From NCBI RefSeq assembly GCF_023073355.1, contig NZ_JADPJI010000005.1, positions 310,001 to 374,000 of the forward strand: a DNA stretch of 64,000 nt, in the 5' to 3' direction. A model generated the notes under the pieces. It was given only the letters and a program-made list of their open reading frames with translations, ran no database searches and was not told the DNA's origin. Positions 1-8,472 of this stretch are shown one piece after another. The translations under genes and the position numbers were made by a program. The DNA comes from Bradyrhizobium sp. 199 (lineage in GTDB: Bacteria; Pseudomonadota; Alphaproteobacteria; Rhizobiales; Xanthobacteraceae). Position 1 is the first letter of the stretch, and every line of letters starts with the position of its first letter.

Positions 1-773
1 GTGCGTCCTGCCATGCCACTCCCGACCAGCCCGATCGTGTCAGGCTTGGTGGCGGCGTTGCGATCAAGTCGCCGTTCGGAACGTTCTACGCGCCGAACAT
101 CTCTCCCGATCCGAACGACGGCATCGGCAAATGGACAGACGCCGCTTTCGTCAACGCGGTGATGCACGGCGTTTCGCCGGGCGGGCAGCATTATTTTCCT
201 GCCTTTCCCTACACGTCCTATCGGCACGCAAGACGGGAGGACGTGCTCGATCTCTTCGCCTATTTGAAGACGCTTCCGCCTGTGACCGGCAGGGTGCGCG
301 ACCATGACATGCGCTTTCCTTTCGATATCCGGCGCAACGTCGGCATCTGGAAATTCCTGTTTCTGGACGACAAGCCGCTCATTGCCGACGGTACGAAGTC
401 GCCGCAATGGAATCGCGGCGCCTATCTCGTCAACAGTTTCGGCCATTGCGCCGAATGCCACAGCCCGCGCAACGCACTTGGCGGCATTATCTCGCAGCAG
501 CGCTTTGCCGGCGGGCCCAATCCGGAAGGCGAGGGCTGGGTGCCCAACATCACCCAGAAGCGCCTCGGCGAGTGGAGCGTGAAGGATATCGCCTATTTCC
601 TCAAGAACGGCGAATTGCCCGACGGCGACAGCGTCGGCGGCGCGATGACGCGTGTGATCAAGAACACCTCGCAATTGTCCGACGAAGACCTCGCAGCGAT
701 GGCGGACTATCTCAAATCGCTGCCGCCGGTGGACGGTCCGCCGCGCCCCAAGCGCAAGGAAGCTGGCGGCTGA
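1..773 (+). CDS. Diheme cytochrome c, C-terminal part (5' end outside window)
   Basis: The reading frame is open from the first base (first full codon at position 3) and ends in TGA at 771-773, giving about 256 residues. The window starts inside a CxxCH heme site: bases 1-2 plus the next codons read as (C)ASCH. A second site, CAECH, lies at 447-461. Two heme-binding cytochrome c domains in tandem are typical of periplasmic electron-transfer subunits of dehydrogenases such as alcohol, gluconate or sulfite dehydrogenases. The methionine in GGAM near the C terminus is a plausible axial ligand. The signal peptide and the partner dehydrogenase, if any, would lie upstream and cannot be seen, so the electron donor is unknown. 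Confidence 0.85.
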   Translation, partial: ASCHATPDQPDRVRLGGGVAIKSPFGTFYAPNISPDPNDGIGKWTDAAFVNAVMHGVSPGGQHYFPAFPYTSYRHARREDVLDLFAYLKTLPPVTGRVRDHDMRFPFDIRRNVGIWKFLFLDDKPLIADGTKSPQWNRGAYLVNSFGHCAECHSPRNALGGIISQQRFAGGPNPEGEGWVPNITQKRLGEWSVKDIAYFLKNGELPDGDSVGGAMTRVIKNTSQLSDEDLAAMADYLKSLPPVDGPPRPKRKEAGG

Positions 774-925
774 AGCCCGCCTTTCCCGATTGACAGGGAG
801 GGGTCGCGCCCGGCATCCTTTACTGCCGGTCGAAAATTGGAAGCGCGTGACAATGCAGTGTCGAATCTGTGCGCGATTGGCCGTTTCGACATTGTCCGGC
901 CTGGCGATCGTGACGCGCAGCTGAG

Positions 926-2521
926 ATGGCACCCACATCGATCCTGCCGGCGGTGCTGAATCCGCGCTTTCTGATGCTATTCCAGGCTGCGCTCGGTGAG
1001 GGCCAGACGGCCATCGATGCCTATCAGGCCTGGCGCGCCTCCGAGCCGCTCGATGCGGCGGATGAGGTCGTCTACCGCACCATGCCGCTGCTCGTCGCCA
1101 CCGCCGACAGGGCGGGCATCGTTGATGCCGACACGAGCCGGATGCGCGGCGTCGTCAAGCACGTCTGGCTGTCCAACGCGACACGGGTCCGCGACGTCGT
1201 CGAGGCCTGCGCGGCGCTGAAGGCGGTCGGCATCGCCGCGCTGCTGATCAAGGGCGGCGCGCTGTTCGCGCGCGATGCGAGCTATATGGCCAAGCGCATG
1301 ACCGGAGATTACGATCTCCTGGTTCACCGCGTTGACGCGCCGCGCGCGATCGAGGCGCTGCGCCAGGCCTCGTTCCGCAGCCACGGCATGCGGGTGGAGT
1401 TGTTTTCCGAGTCCGATTTCGACCGCGACATCCATGCGGTCGCGATGTCGCGGGCCGGCCTCAACCGCGCCATCGACCTGCACTGGCGCGCGCTGTTCTG
1501 GCTCGACGACGAGAGCTTTACCCAGGAGCTGTTTCGTACCGCCGAGCCGGCGAGCTTGCTGACGCACGAGGTGCTGATCCCCGGCCTTGCCGAGCATCTG
1601 GCGATTGCGGCGATGCGGCCGGAGCCTGCCGACCAGAAGGAGATGGTGTTCCGCGCGATCGAGGTCGTTCACGTCCTCGAAAGCGCCGCGACCAAGGTCG
1701 ATTGGGATCGCTTTCGCGCCATCGTGACCCGCTACAATGGCAGCCTGTTCGCGGCGCAATTGCTCGACGTCGTCGCGCGGGAGATGCCGAAGCTGGTGCC
1801 GGAGGGACTCGTGGAGCAGCTGTGGCGCTACGCACCGCCCGGGAAATCCGCCGAGATCGCCGTCCGCGCCGTGCCGCGGGCGCAGCGCACCGAATGGCAG
1901 CAATTTCGGATCGCCTTCTTCACCGCGCTGCGCGCGCAGTTCAAGGTGCCCTTTCGGCGTGTGGACTGGCTGAGGCTGCCGACCGCCGCCGTGGCGGCGT
2001 TCGACGCCAGTATCGTGCATTTTCCTCTGTTTCGGAATGCGATCCTGAAGCGGGTCTGGCAGCAGGCCGCAGGCGCGACCCATCCGCTGCGCGGGAAGGA
2101 CGTCTGGTTCGGGCAGGGCTTCTCGATTCCGGAGGACGAGGGACGGTGGACCGACCATCAGTTCGCCGTCATCGAAGTGCCGATCGAGACGACGGCGCAG
2201 GCCCTTGCTGCTGTCGAGCTCGCGGTGGTGCCGTTCCTGCCGCCGGGCGCGGACAGCTTTCGCTTTGCGGCCTATGGCGGGACGGGTGAAGTTTCACGGG
2301 TTACCGCTGGGCGTAGCGATCCGATGCCGTTCAAGCTGGCGCTGAAGGCTGCGATCGTCGGTCAAGACCGGCAGAAGATCGTCGTCTCGCTGCGCATGCT
2401 TGATACCAAACGGCCGAGGGATATCGGCCATTCGATCGACTATCGCCTGCTCGGGCTGTTCGTGAAATCGGTGTCGATCGACGGCGTGCCGGTCTTCACT
2501 CCTGAGGGCGCCGCGCCTTGA
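926..2521 (+). CDS. Nucleotidyltransferase family protein (NTP_transf_5 type)
   Basis: A 531-residue protein starting at ATG 926. Residues around 100-145 contain a KGGALF stretch followed by MTGDYDLLV. This is the pattern of the uncharacterised nucleotidyltransferase family related to pol-beta-like enzymes, in which the GDYDLLV acidic residues would bind metal. The C-terminal half (about 300-531) has no feature I recognise. Its 3' end overlaps the convergent glycosyltransferase gene by 26 nt. In other bacteria, proteins of this family are found beside PqqD-like and HprK-like genes, which is also the case here, so it probably belongs functionally with the facing operon. The nucleotide and acceptor are unknown. 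Confidence 0.75.
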   Translation: MAPTSILPAVLNPRFLMLFQAALGEGQTAIDAYQAWRASEPLDAADEVVYRTMPLLVATADRAGIVDADTSRMRGVVKHVWLSNATRVRDVVEACAALKAVGIAALLIKGGALFARDASYMAKRMTGDYDLLVHRVDAPRAIEALRQASFRSHGMRVELFSESDFDRDIHAVAMSRAGLNRAIDLHWRALFWLDDESFTQELFRTAEPASLLTHEVLIPGLAEHLAIAAMRPEPADQKEMVFRAIEVVHVLESAATKVDWDRFRAIVTRYNGSLFAAQLLDVVAREMPKLVPEGLVEQLWRYAPPGKSAEIAVRAVPRAQRTEWQQFRIAFFTALRAQFKVPFRRVDWLRLPTAAVAAFDASIVHFPLFRNAILKRVWQQAAGATHPLRGKDVWFGQGFSIPEDEGRWTDHQFAVIEVPIETTAQALAAVELAVVPFLPPGADSFRFAAYGGTGEVSRVTAGRSDPMPFKLALKAAIVGQDRQKIVVSLRMLDTKRPRDIGHSIDYRLLGLFVKSVSIDGVPVFTPEGAAP

Positions 2522-3176
2522 TGGCTTGGCGCAGCGCCATCAACGTCTGAAGGTTCTGCGCCTCCGTATGGAGGCGGCCGCCATTGCCGAGATGCAGCCG
2601 GCGCCGGACGACGACCTCGTCGACATGCGCGAACTTCAGTCCGCTCTGCTTGGCGCGACCGAGCCAGGCGATGAAGAAGGTCGCGGGCAGGCTCTCGTCG
2701 AAGGGGCCGATCCGATCCAGCGTGGCGCGGCGGATCAGCATGCATTGCTTGAGCTCGCCCGGCATGATCTCGACCGCCGGCTCGAGGCGCGCGCGATGCG
2801 TCTGCGGCACGTCGGGGCTGACGAATTGCTGCACCATGCCGAACGCGGCCTCGATGTCGCTGTCGTGCGCCAGCAGCGACAGCTGCATCGAAAGCTTGTG
2901 CGCGGTCCAGAGATCGTCCGCATCGCAGAAGCCGATCAGCTCGCCGCGCGCCGTCGCGACGCCCCTGTTGACGGCGACGGCCTGGCCGCTGTTGGTCTGG
3001 CTCAGCGCGACGATATGGTCACCGAAGCGGTCGAGGCTGGCGCGGGTGCCGTCGGTCGAGCCGTCGTCGAGGACGATGACTTCGAAGGGCGGGACCGTCT
3101 GGCCGAGCACGCTCTCGATCGCCTCCGCGATGTAGGCCTCGGCGTTGTAGGCGGCGATGATCACGGAGACGCGCAT
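2496..3176 (-). CDS. Family 2 glycosyltransferase
   Basis: A 226-residue GT-A fold glycosyltransferase. The N terminus reads VSVIIAAYNAEAYIAEAIES, then VIVLDDGSTDGT, the nucleotide-sugar binding pattern of GT2. FCDADD at about residue 83 is the DxD-type metal site. It has no membrane segment, so it is probably cytoplasmic or membrane-associated. It is the last gene of a minus-strand operon, beginning 6 nt after the HprK-like gene, which suggests translational coupling. Sugar donor and acceptor cannot be inferred. At 226 residues it is short for GT2 but contains the whole catalytic core. Confidence 0.85.
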   Translation of the reverse strand: MRVSVIIAAYNAEAYIAEAIESVLGQTVPPFEVIVLDDGSTDGTRASLDRFGDHIVALSQTNSGQAVAVNRGVATARGELIGFCDADDLWTAHKLSMQLSLLAHDSDIEAAFGMVQQFVSPDVPQTHRARLEPAVEIMPGELKQCMLIRRATLDRIGPFDESLPATFFIAWLGRAKQSGLKFAHVDEVVVRRRLHLGNGGRLHTEAQNLQTLMALRQAIKARRPQE

Positions 3177-3182
3177 GCGGCC

Positions 3183-4172
3183 TCAGAGCCGTTCCAGCTG
3201 GCGGGTGAAGGCGGCGGGAATCTCCATCGGCGCGGTGCCGGTGTCGGCGAAGAACACCGGTGCGAGGCCCGCGATCCGCGCCACCTTCTCCGCGATCTCG
3301 TTCGGCCAGCCCGGCAGCTCATAGGCCGTGGTCGGCAGCAGTGCGCGAAATGCGTCCGACTGCCGCGCCGGCGTGAACTCAAGCGTTGCAGCGCCGCGCC
3401 TTCGCGGGATGAAGATCGCGCGCAGCCGGCCACCGCCGATGCGATCGCCGAGATCGGCAAGGCTCAGCTCGTGGCGCGGCTCGCCGTTGAAGTCGGAGAC
3501 TTCAGTGGTTTCGCCGATGAAGCTCCGAAAGGTCTCGACCAGGGCAGGGCGCAGCCGGGCCGAGCAGAACAGCGGCTCGATCTGGCCGGTCTCGCTGTTG
3601 ACTGCAATGAAATCATCGCCGGCATAGAGCCAGCCGGCTTTCGCGCAGGCCAGTGCCGCGGTGGTCTTGCCGCTGTGCCCTTCACCGGCGAGCAGCGTGA
3701 AACCTGCGCCGCTTCCCACGGCCGCGCCATGGACTGCGCACCAGGGCGTCTCATGCATCATGGCATGGATCAGCGAGATCGCCGGCCGGCTGCGGATCCA
3801 CGGCGGCGCTTCACCCTGCGGTAGCCACGCGACGCCGCGCTTTGCCGCGAGGTCGACCGCGAACAGCACGGGAATGACAGCCGGCTGCCACACCGAATAG
3901 ATGCCGTCCTCGATCAACAGGCGCGGCTTCTCGGCGGCTTCCGGCACCAGCGCGGAGAAATCATGGTGATCCGCGGCACTGAAGCACAGGTCGAGATCGA
4001 TGGTCTCGGGCGTGCACTGGATGTAGGCCGGCAGGAAGGTGCCGGCCAATTCGCGAGAGGAAAACCCGAGGCGCAAGCCGAACGGGCCGCAGCGGGCCTG
4101 GGCTTCGATCGGCATGGCCGTGTTGGCGAAGACCGCCGCGATCTCCTGCCGGATGCGTTGGCTAGCCTTCAT
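3183..4172 (-). CDS. HprK-related kinase / P-loop ATPase
   Basis: I chose ATG 4172 (MKASQRIRQE), which overlaps the end of the PqqD-like gene by 11 nt; an upstream in-frame start at 4211 would add 13 residues. The protein has 329 residues. LLAGEGHSGKTT is a clear Walker A motif and is followed by WLYAGDDFIAV, the arrangement seen in the C-terminal catalytic domain of HPr kinase/phosphorylase. The N-terminal 130 residues are unlike canonical HprK. It is flanked by PqqD-like and GT2 genes in one operon, the usual context of HprK-related kinases of unknown substrate. I infer a kinase or ATPase acting on a product of this locus, not on HPr of the nitrogen PTS, but this is unproven. Confidence 0.75.
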   Translation of the reverse strand: MKASQRIRQEIAAVFANTAMPIEAQARCGPFGLRLGFSSRELAGTFLPAYIQCTPETIDLDLCFSAADHHDFSALVPEAAEKPRLLIEDGIYSVWQPAVIPVLFAVDLAAKRGVAWLPQGEAPPWIRSRPAISLIHAMMHETPWCAVHGAAVGSGAGFTLLAGEGHSGKTTAALACAKAGWLYAGDDFIAVNSETGQIEPLFCSARLRPALVETFRSFIGETTEVSDFNGEPRHELSLADLGDRIGGGRLRAIFIPRRRGAATLEFTPARQSDAFRALLPTTAYELPGWPNEIAEKVARIAGLAPVFFADTGTAPMEIPAAFTRQLERL

Positions 4173-4584
4173 GAGGCTCGCGCAGCGGCCAGCCTTCCTC
4201 GCCGGAATCATGCACGGGATCCATCAGCAACAGCTCCCGTAGATTGTCGAAGCGCTGGAATTCCGGAGTGACGAATGCGCCGGGTAGCACCGGCGCCCAG
4301 GTCTCGACGCGCGCATCGGCGGTCCCTTTGGCAATGAGGCCTTCCGCGAGCATGCCGTCGGTGAATGCCTGCACCGCTTGCGCGATGGAGGCCGGATCGT
4401 CGCCGGTCGCATCGGCCAAAGCGCGCGAGATCTCCTCAACAGTTCGGTTGGCCTTAAGGCCGAGCCAGATTTGCGCGGCGCTGCCGTCGAGGTTGTAATA
4501 GACGCCGTTCTGATAGTTGGCGAGCACCACTTCGCTATCGAATTGCTGGCTGATCAGCAGCGGCACCGTGGTTGTGAGGGCCAT
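4162..4584 (-). CDS. PqqD family protein (peptide-recognition domain)
   Basis: I chose ATG 4584 (MALTTTVPLLISQQF), giving 140 residues; an in-frame extension to 4665 adds 27 residues unlike the family. The segment VVLANYQNGVYYNLDGSAAQIW followed by a helix pair (TVEEISRALADATG, AQAVQAFTDGMLAEGLI) is the PqqD fold, a winged-helix-like module that binds precursor peptides of modified-peptide pathways. About 40 extra C-terminal residues follow the domain. It is the first gene of a PqqD-HprK-GT2 operon and overlaps the next gene by 11 nt. No precursor peptide gene is evident nearby. (The quoted stretch is interrupted by helix breaks; the match is by pattern, not by alignment.). Confidence 0.75.
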   Translation of the reverse strand: MALTTTVPLLISQQFDSEVVLANYQNGVYYNLDGSAAQIWLGLKANRTVEEISRALADATGDDPASIAQAVQAFTDGMLAEGLIAKGTADARVETWAPVLPGAFVTPEFQRFDNLRELLLMDPVHDSGEEGWPLREPHEG

Positions 4585-4674
4585 GGTTTGTTCGGTACTC
4601 GGTTCAATTCCAAAGACGACGCTAACACAGGCCGCGGGCTGCGCAACCGGGGCCGGTTGCGTCAATCCGGGCAG

Positions 4675-4920
4675 TCAGCTGGCGCCAAACGCCTTGAAGG
4701 TGATGATAGTGAGGGTGTCCTGGATGCCCGGCAGCACCTGCACCTTCTCGTTGACGAAATGGCCGATGTCGGTGTCCTTGTCGACGTAGAACTTCACCAG
4801 CAGGTCGTATTGGCCGGCCGTGGAGTAGATCTCGGAAGCGATCTCCGCTTCGGCAAGCGCATTGGCGACCGTATAGGACTGGCCGAGTTTGCATTTGATC
4901 TGGACGAAAAAAGGAACCAT
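4675..4920 (-). CDS. Stand-alone Lrp/AsnC ligand-binding (RAM) domain protein
   Basis: An 81-residue protein from ATG 4920 (MVPFFVQIKCKLGQ). The start at 4980 would add 20 residues that look non-coding. The sequence VANALAEAEIASEIYSTAGQ...YDLLVKFYV...VLPGIQDTLTIITFKAFG is the alpha/beta ligand-binding half of Lrp/AsnC regulators, without the DNA-binding half. Such stand-alone RAM proteins form oligomers and bind amino acids; they are common in rhizobia. It ends 90 nt upstream of the PqqD-like start on the same strand and could be cotranscribed with it, although nothing shows a functional link. Confidence 0.8.
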   Translation of the reverse strand: MVPFFVQIKCKLGQSYTVANALAEAEIASEIYSTAGQYDLLVKFYVDKDTDIGHFVNEKVQVLPGIQDTLTIITFKAFGAS

Positions 4921-5015
4921 CGCGGGCACTCCGAAAGCGCATCTGGCGGCTAATAGGCCAAAACCGGCACGGTTTAGCAAGCGGACTTGCCGCCCGCCAG
5001 ATGCCGGTCAGGCAT

Positions 5016-6995
5016 TCAGGACGTCACGACCGCCGCGGCAAATGCATCCCTGAGCCGCTGGGCGAGCTCGATCTTGCGATAGGGCTTGGTCAGCACGATC
5101 GCCTGTGCAGGCGCGCGGCCCTGCTCGACCAGGGTCTCCAGTGCGTAGCCGGAAGTGAACAGGACCGGCAGACCGGGACGGATCCGCCGCGCCTGATCGG
5201 AGAGCTCCCAGCCATTCATGCCGCCCGGCATCACGATGTCGGTGAACAGCATGTCGATGCCGGGTTCGGTGCGCAGCTGCTGCAAGGCCTCCTTGCCGTT
5301 GACCGCGGCGACGACGCGATATCCGAGCGCTTCCACCCTGCGAATGACGGAGGAGCGGACGAACGGATCGTCCTCGGCGATCAGGATCGTCTCGTATCCT
5401 CGCGGCGCCGCGTCCTCCCCATCGGACAGGTCGGCCTGTGATTGTCCGGTGTCCGCGCGCGGGAGATAGATTCGGACCGTCGTGCCAAGGCCTGTCTCGC
5501 TGTAGATCGAGACATGGCCGCCCGATTGCTTCGCAAAACCATAGACCATGCTCAGACCGAGGCCCGAGCCCTTGCCGACTTCCTTGGTGGTGAAGAACGG
5601 CTCGAAGGCGCGTGCGATGACATCTGGTGTCATGCCTTCGCCGCCGTCAGTGATCGAGATCAATGCGTAGCTGCCTGCTGCGACTTCGGGGTGAAGGGCG
5701 CGATAGTCGTCATCGATCGCGGTCAGCTCAGTGCTCAGCGTCAAATGTCCTCCTGCCGGCATGGCGTCCTGCGCGTTGAGCGCGAGATTGAGCACGGCGG
5801 ATTCGAGCTGGGCGCGATCGGCAAACGCCACAATCGTACCGGGGCCGGTGCTTGTCCTGATCTCGATATCTTCACGCAAGGTGCGCTTGAGCAGCTTGAA
5901 CATGGAATCGAGCAGTCCGCGGCAGTCGATCATCTGAGGCTGCAGCAACTGGCGGCGGCTGAAGGCGAGCAGCCGCTGCGTCAACTCAGCGCCCCGTTCG
6001 CCCGACTGGCAGATGTCGTCGGCGAAGCGCCGCAGATCGGGCCGAGCCTTGAGCTGCTCGCTCAGATGCTCGGCATTTCCGACAATGACGGTCAACAGAT
6101 TGTTGAAGTCGTGCGCGATGCCGCCGGAGAGTTGACCGACCGTCTCCATCTTCTGCGCTTGCTGGAGCTGCTGCTCAGTCAGCTTGCGCGCGGACAGGTC
6201 GTGGACGATGCCGACGAAGATCAGTTCGCCATCCTGCCGCGCCTGGCCGACCGACACGTCCATCGGAAAGGTCGACCCGTCCTTGCGCAGGCCAATGGCC
6301 TCGCCGGCGGTCGCGAAATGGCTCGCGGGGCTGTCGGGCGCAGCGCTCGCCTCGGGCATCAGCATCCCGACGTTCCGGCCCATCACCTCGTCGGCGGAGT
6401 AGCCGAACAAGTGCTCGCAGGCCGGATTGAACAGCAAAATGCGGTCCTGCGCATCCAACAGGATGACGCCGTCCACCGCGGTTTCGACGATTGCGGTGAG
6501 GCGCGCCACGCTCTCGCGCATCGCACGCTGCGCGTCCCTGACTTGCTGGAGCAGCAGCGTGGCGTCCCGGGTCTTGATTTCCTCCTCCTCGAGCGCGGCC
6601 TGGACCTGCCGCAGCTCGAACGGCGAGGGGATCGTCAGGATCTTCGGCAGCAGCGGCCAGAGTGCGCCCGCCGTGACCACGGATGCCACCGCGGTCGCCG
6701 CCTTGACGATGCCCTCGATGCCGTAGACCGGAACCCAGAGCGTGTAGATCGACAGCACATGGGTCAGGCCGCACGCCATGATGAAGATCGCGAATGCCCA
6801 GTAGACCCAGCCGAATTTGAGATCGCGCCGCTTGGTGACCAGAATCGCGAGGGCAAACGGGATCGAAAAATAGGCGGCGGCAATGCAGGCGTCGGCAACG
6901 ACGTGGAGCCAGATCAGCTCAGGCTCCCACAACAGGCAGATGCCGTGAGGCGAAAGCATGGACGAGTCGAGGAGACGTTCAAAAAAGGCCCACAT
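5016..6995 (-). CDS. Hybrid sensor histidine kinase with ETR1-like ethylene-binding membrane domain
   Basis: A 659-residue protein from ATG 6995 (MWAFFERLLD), preceded by a GGGGTG-type ribosome site; a start at 7082 is less likely. Residues 27-118 form three membrane helices that match the ethylene-binding domain of ETR1: D35, Y42, I45, P46, C75 and H79 correspond to ETR1 D25, Y32, I35, P36, C65 and H69 with a constant offset of 10, and K98 falls at the ETR1 K91 position in helix 3. Then come a helical linker, a PAS domain (about 165-280), a HisKA domain with H295 in GGIAHDFNN, an HATPase domain (NAQDAMPAGG, GKGSGLGLSMVYG) and a C-terminal receiver with TDIVMPG. Known family members bind ethylene through Cu(I) at Cys/His. 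The signal in this organism and the output partner are not known. Confidence 0.9.
   Translation of the reverse strand: MWAFFERLLDSSMLSPHGICLLWEPELIWLHVVADACIAAAYFSIPFALAILVTKRRDLKFGWVYWAFAIFIMACGLTHVLSIYTLWVPVYGIEGIVKAATAVASVVTAGALWPLLPKILTIPSPFELRQVQAALEEEEIKTRDATLLLQQVRDAQRAMRESVARLTAIVETAVDGVILLDAQDRILLFNPACEHLFGYSADEVMGRNVGMLMPEASAAPDSPASHFATAGEAIGLRKDGSTFPMDVSVGQARQDGELIFVGIVHDLSARKLTEQQLQQAQKMETVGQLSGGIAHDFNNLLTVIVGNAEHLSEQLKARPDLRRFADDICQSGERGAELTQRLLAFSRRQLLQPQMIDCRGLLDSMFKLLKRTLREDIEIRTSTGPGTIVAFADRAQLESAVLNLALNAQDAMPAGGHLTLSTELTAIDDDYRALHPEVAAGSYALISITDGGEGMTPDVIARAFEPFFTTKEVGKGSGLGLSMVYGFAKQSGGHVSIYSETGLGTTVRIYLPRADTGQSQADLSDGEDAAPRGYETILIAEDDPFVRSSVIRRVEALGYRVVAAVNGKEALQQLRTEPGIDMLFTDIVMPGGMNGWELSDQARRIRPGLPVLFTSGYALETLVEQGRAPAQAIVLTKPYRKIELAQRLRDAFAAAVVTS
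6642..6917 (-). other. Region encoding the ethylene-binding-like transmembrane domain
   Basis: This part of the kinase gene encodes residues 27-118. Helix 1 contains AYFSIP preceded by an Asp seven residues before the Tyr. Helix 2 contains CGLTH, where ETR1 has CGATH. Helix 3 contains VKAATAVASVVTAG, close to ETR1 AKVLTAVVSCATA. The loop between helices 2 and 3 is three residues shorter than in ETR1. All the residues that mutational work on ETR1 identified as needed for ethylene or copper binding and listed in the parent entry are present. Confidence 0.85.
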
Positions 6996-7303
6996 CGTTT
7001 CACCCCAAATTCCGTTCCAGGCGGCTTGTGGGCCGGGGCGGCCCGCAGCATCGGTGAATGGTTCCACCACCTGTCGTCTCACTCATCGGCCAAGCGGTTC
7101 GCGAGTCTATCAAGGGTCCGGCGCGGTTGCATTTTCAAGCCCGCGCCTTTGCGGGGCGAAGCCCGCAACATCCGCCTGATTCGGCGTGCGCGTCACGATA
7201 TCGCGAATGACGGTCGATCGCGTCACAGCGGCGCTTGCCGGTGTTCCAAGGTCGCGCTAGGACAGGCCATGGCGATGTCCCTATCCAGCAAACGTGTCCG
7301 GCG

Positions 7304-8104
7304 ATGACGACTCCGGTCGCACTCACCATCGCCGGTTCCGATTCGAGCGGCGGCGCCGGCATCCAGGCCGACCTGAAGACTTTTGCCGCGCTCGGCGTCT
7401 ATGGCGCTTCTGCCATCACGGCACTGACGGCTCAGAACACGCGCGGCGTCACCGGCATTCACGCCGTGCCTGCCGATTTCGTCACCGCGCAGATCGATGC
7501 CGTATTTGCCGATCTCGAGGTCGGAGCAGTGAAGATCGGGATGGTGGCCCAGGTCGCCAGCATCGATGCGATCGCGGCGGCGCTTTCGCGCTGGAAGCCG
7601 GGACAAGTGGTGCTCGATCCCGTGATGGTGGCGACATCGGGTGACCGCCTGCTGGCGTCCGAAGCCGTCGACGCGCTGCGCACCAGGCTGATGCCGCTGG
7701 CGTCCGTGATCACCCCCAATCTGCCGGAAGCCGCGGCTCTGCTCGACGAGCCGATCGCGGCAAGCGAGGCCGAGATCGAAAAGCAGGGCCGGCGCCTGCT
7801 GGCGCTCGGCTGCCGCGCGGTCCTGATCAAGGGCGGGCACGGCGAGGGCGCGGACAGCACCGACTATCTCATCGACGCCGACAACACGATCGCGCTCGCC
7901 GCGCCCCGCGTTGCGACCCGCAACACCCATGGCACCGGCTGCTCGCTGTCCTCGGCGGTCGCGGCGGGGCTGGCCAAAGGCGAGGATCTGGAAAGCGCGG
8001 TGCGCAACGCCAAGGCCTGGATCAGCGCCGCGATTGCAGCCGCCGACCGCTTCAGCGTCGGCCATGGCCATGGTCCGATCCATCATTTCCACAAGTTCTA
8101 CTGA
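7304..8104 (+). CDS. thiD: Hydroxymethylpyrimidine/phosphomethylpyrimidine kinase
   Basis: A 266-residue ribokinase-fold enzyme from ATG 7304 ([19 protein letters not shown]). It phosphorylates HMP and HMP-phosphate to HMP diphosphate for thiamine biosynthesis in the cytoplasm. [16 protein letters not shown] is the N-terminal substrate signature, [10 protein letters not shown] the central one, and [12 protein letters not shown] the C-terminal anion-hole signature with the catalytic Cys. Length is normal for ThiD. The gene stands alone here: no other thi gene is adjacent and I see no TPP riboswitch in the short upstream region, so control by thiamine at this locus is not evident. Confidence 0.95.
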   Translation: MTTPVALTIAGSDSSGGAGIQADLKTFAALGVYGASAITALTAQNTRGVTGIHAVPADFVTAQIDAVFADLEVGAVKIGMVAQVASIDAIAAALSRWKPGQVVLDPVMVATSGDRLLASEAVDALRTRLMPLASVITPNLPEAAALLDEPIAASEAEIEKQGRRLLALGCRAVLIKGGHGEGADSTDYLIDADNTIALAAPRVATRNTHGTGCSLSSAVAAGLAKGEDLESAVRNAKAWISAAIAAADRFSVGHGHGPIHHFHKFY

Positions 8105-8138
8105 CGAGAGCCGTCGCGGACGCGATTTCGCCTGCGGC

Positions 8139-8265
8139 CATCCTTCGAGACGCCCGCCGTGGGCGGGCCCTCAGGATGAGGACTGAGCGCGCGGCTGCAA
8201 CTTCACAGAAACCGATCCTGCTTAGCCTCATCCTGAGGAGACCGATAAACGGTCGTCTCGAAGGG
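8139..8265. repeat. Inverted pair of dispersed intergenic repeat halves
   Basis: CCATCCTTCGAGACG near 8139 is matched in inverted orientation by CGTCTCGAAGG near 8254. The inner arms CTCAGGATGAGG (from 8170) and CCTCATCCTGAG (from 8227) also pair, so the whole unit could fold into a long hairpin. This type of element is common between genes in Bradyrhizobium and relatives. It is the main content of the 368-bp gap after thiD; I see nothing else in that gap. Confidence 0.7.
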
Positions 8266-8472
8266 CGAGGCGCGCGTCAGGTGACGCCAGGCGCCATCCG
8301 CAATAGGCGTGCCTCCAGCGGCGAGGACACCCCCTGCGGCGCCATGTCGCCTGATCGTCGCATGCGACTGATATTCGCGGGTGGGCGAGGCAAGGCGTGA
8401 TTCGTATCTGAAGGTGCCTCAAAAATTCAACTGGTCATCCCCCTGTCACGGGACATTGTTACAGGCTGGTGC

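Noticed and set aside
977..2158. 393-residue minus-strand frame antisense to the nucleotidyltransferase
   Set aside because: Arg/His/Gly-rich composition and no motif; it is the shadow of the real gene.
6155..6500. FixL-like heme-binding PAS domain in the hybrid kinase
   Set aside because: The PAS fold and RKDGSTFPMDVSVG stretch resemble FixL, but the region where FixL has its heme His is shorter and lacks a His in the right context.
7180..7303. TPP riboswitch before thiD
   Set aside because: I find none of the conserved THI-box segments (CUGAGA, ACCUGA) in the short upstream region.
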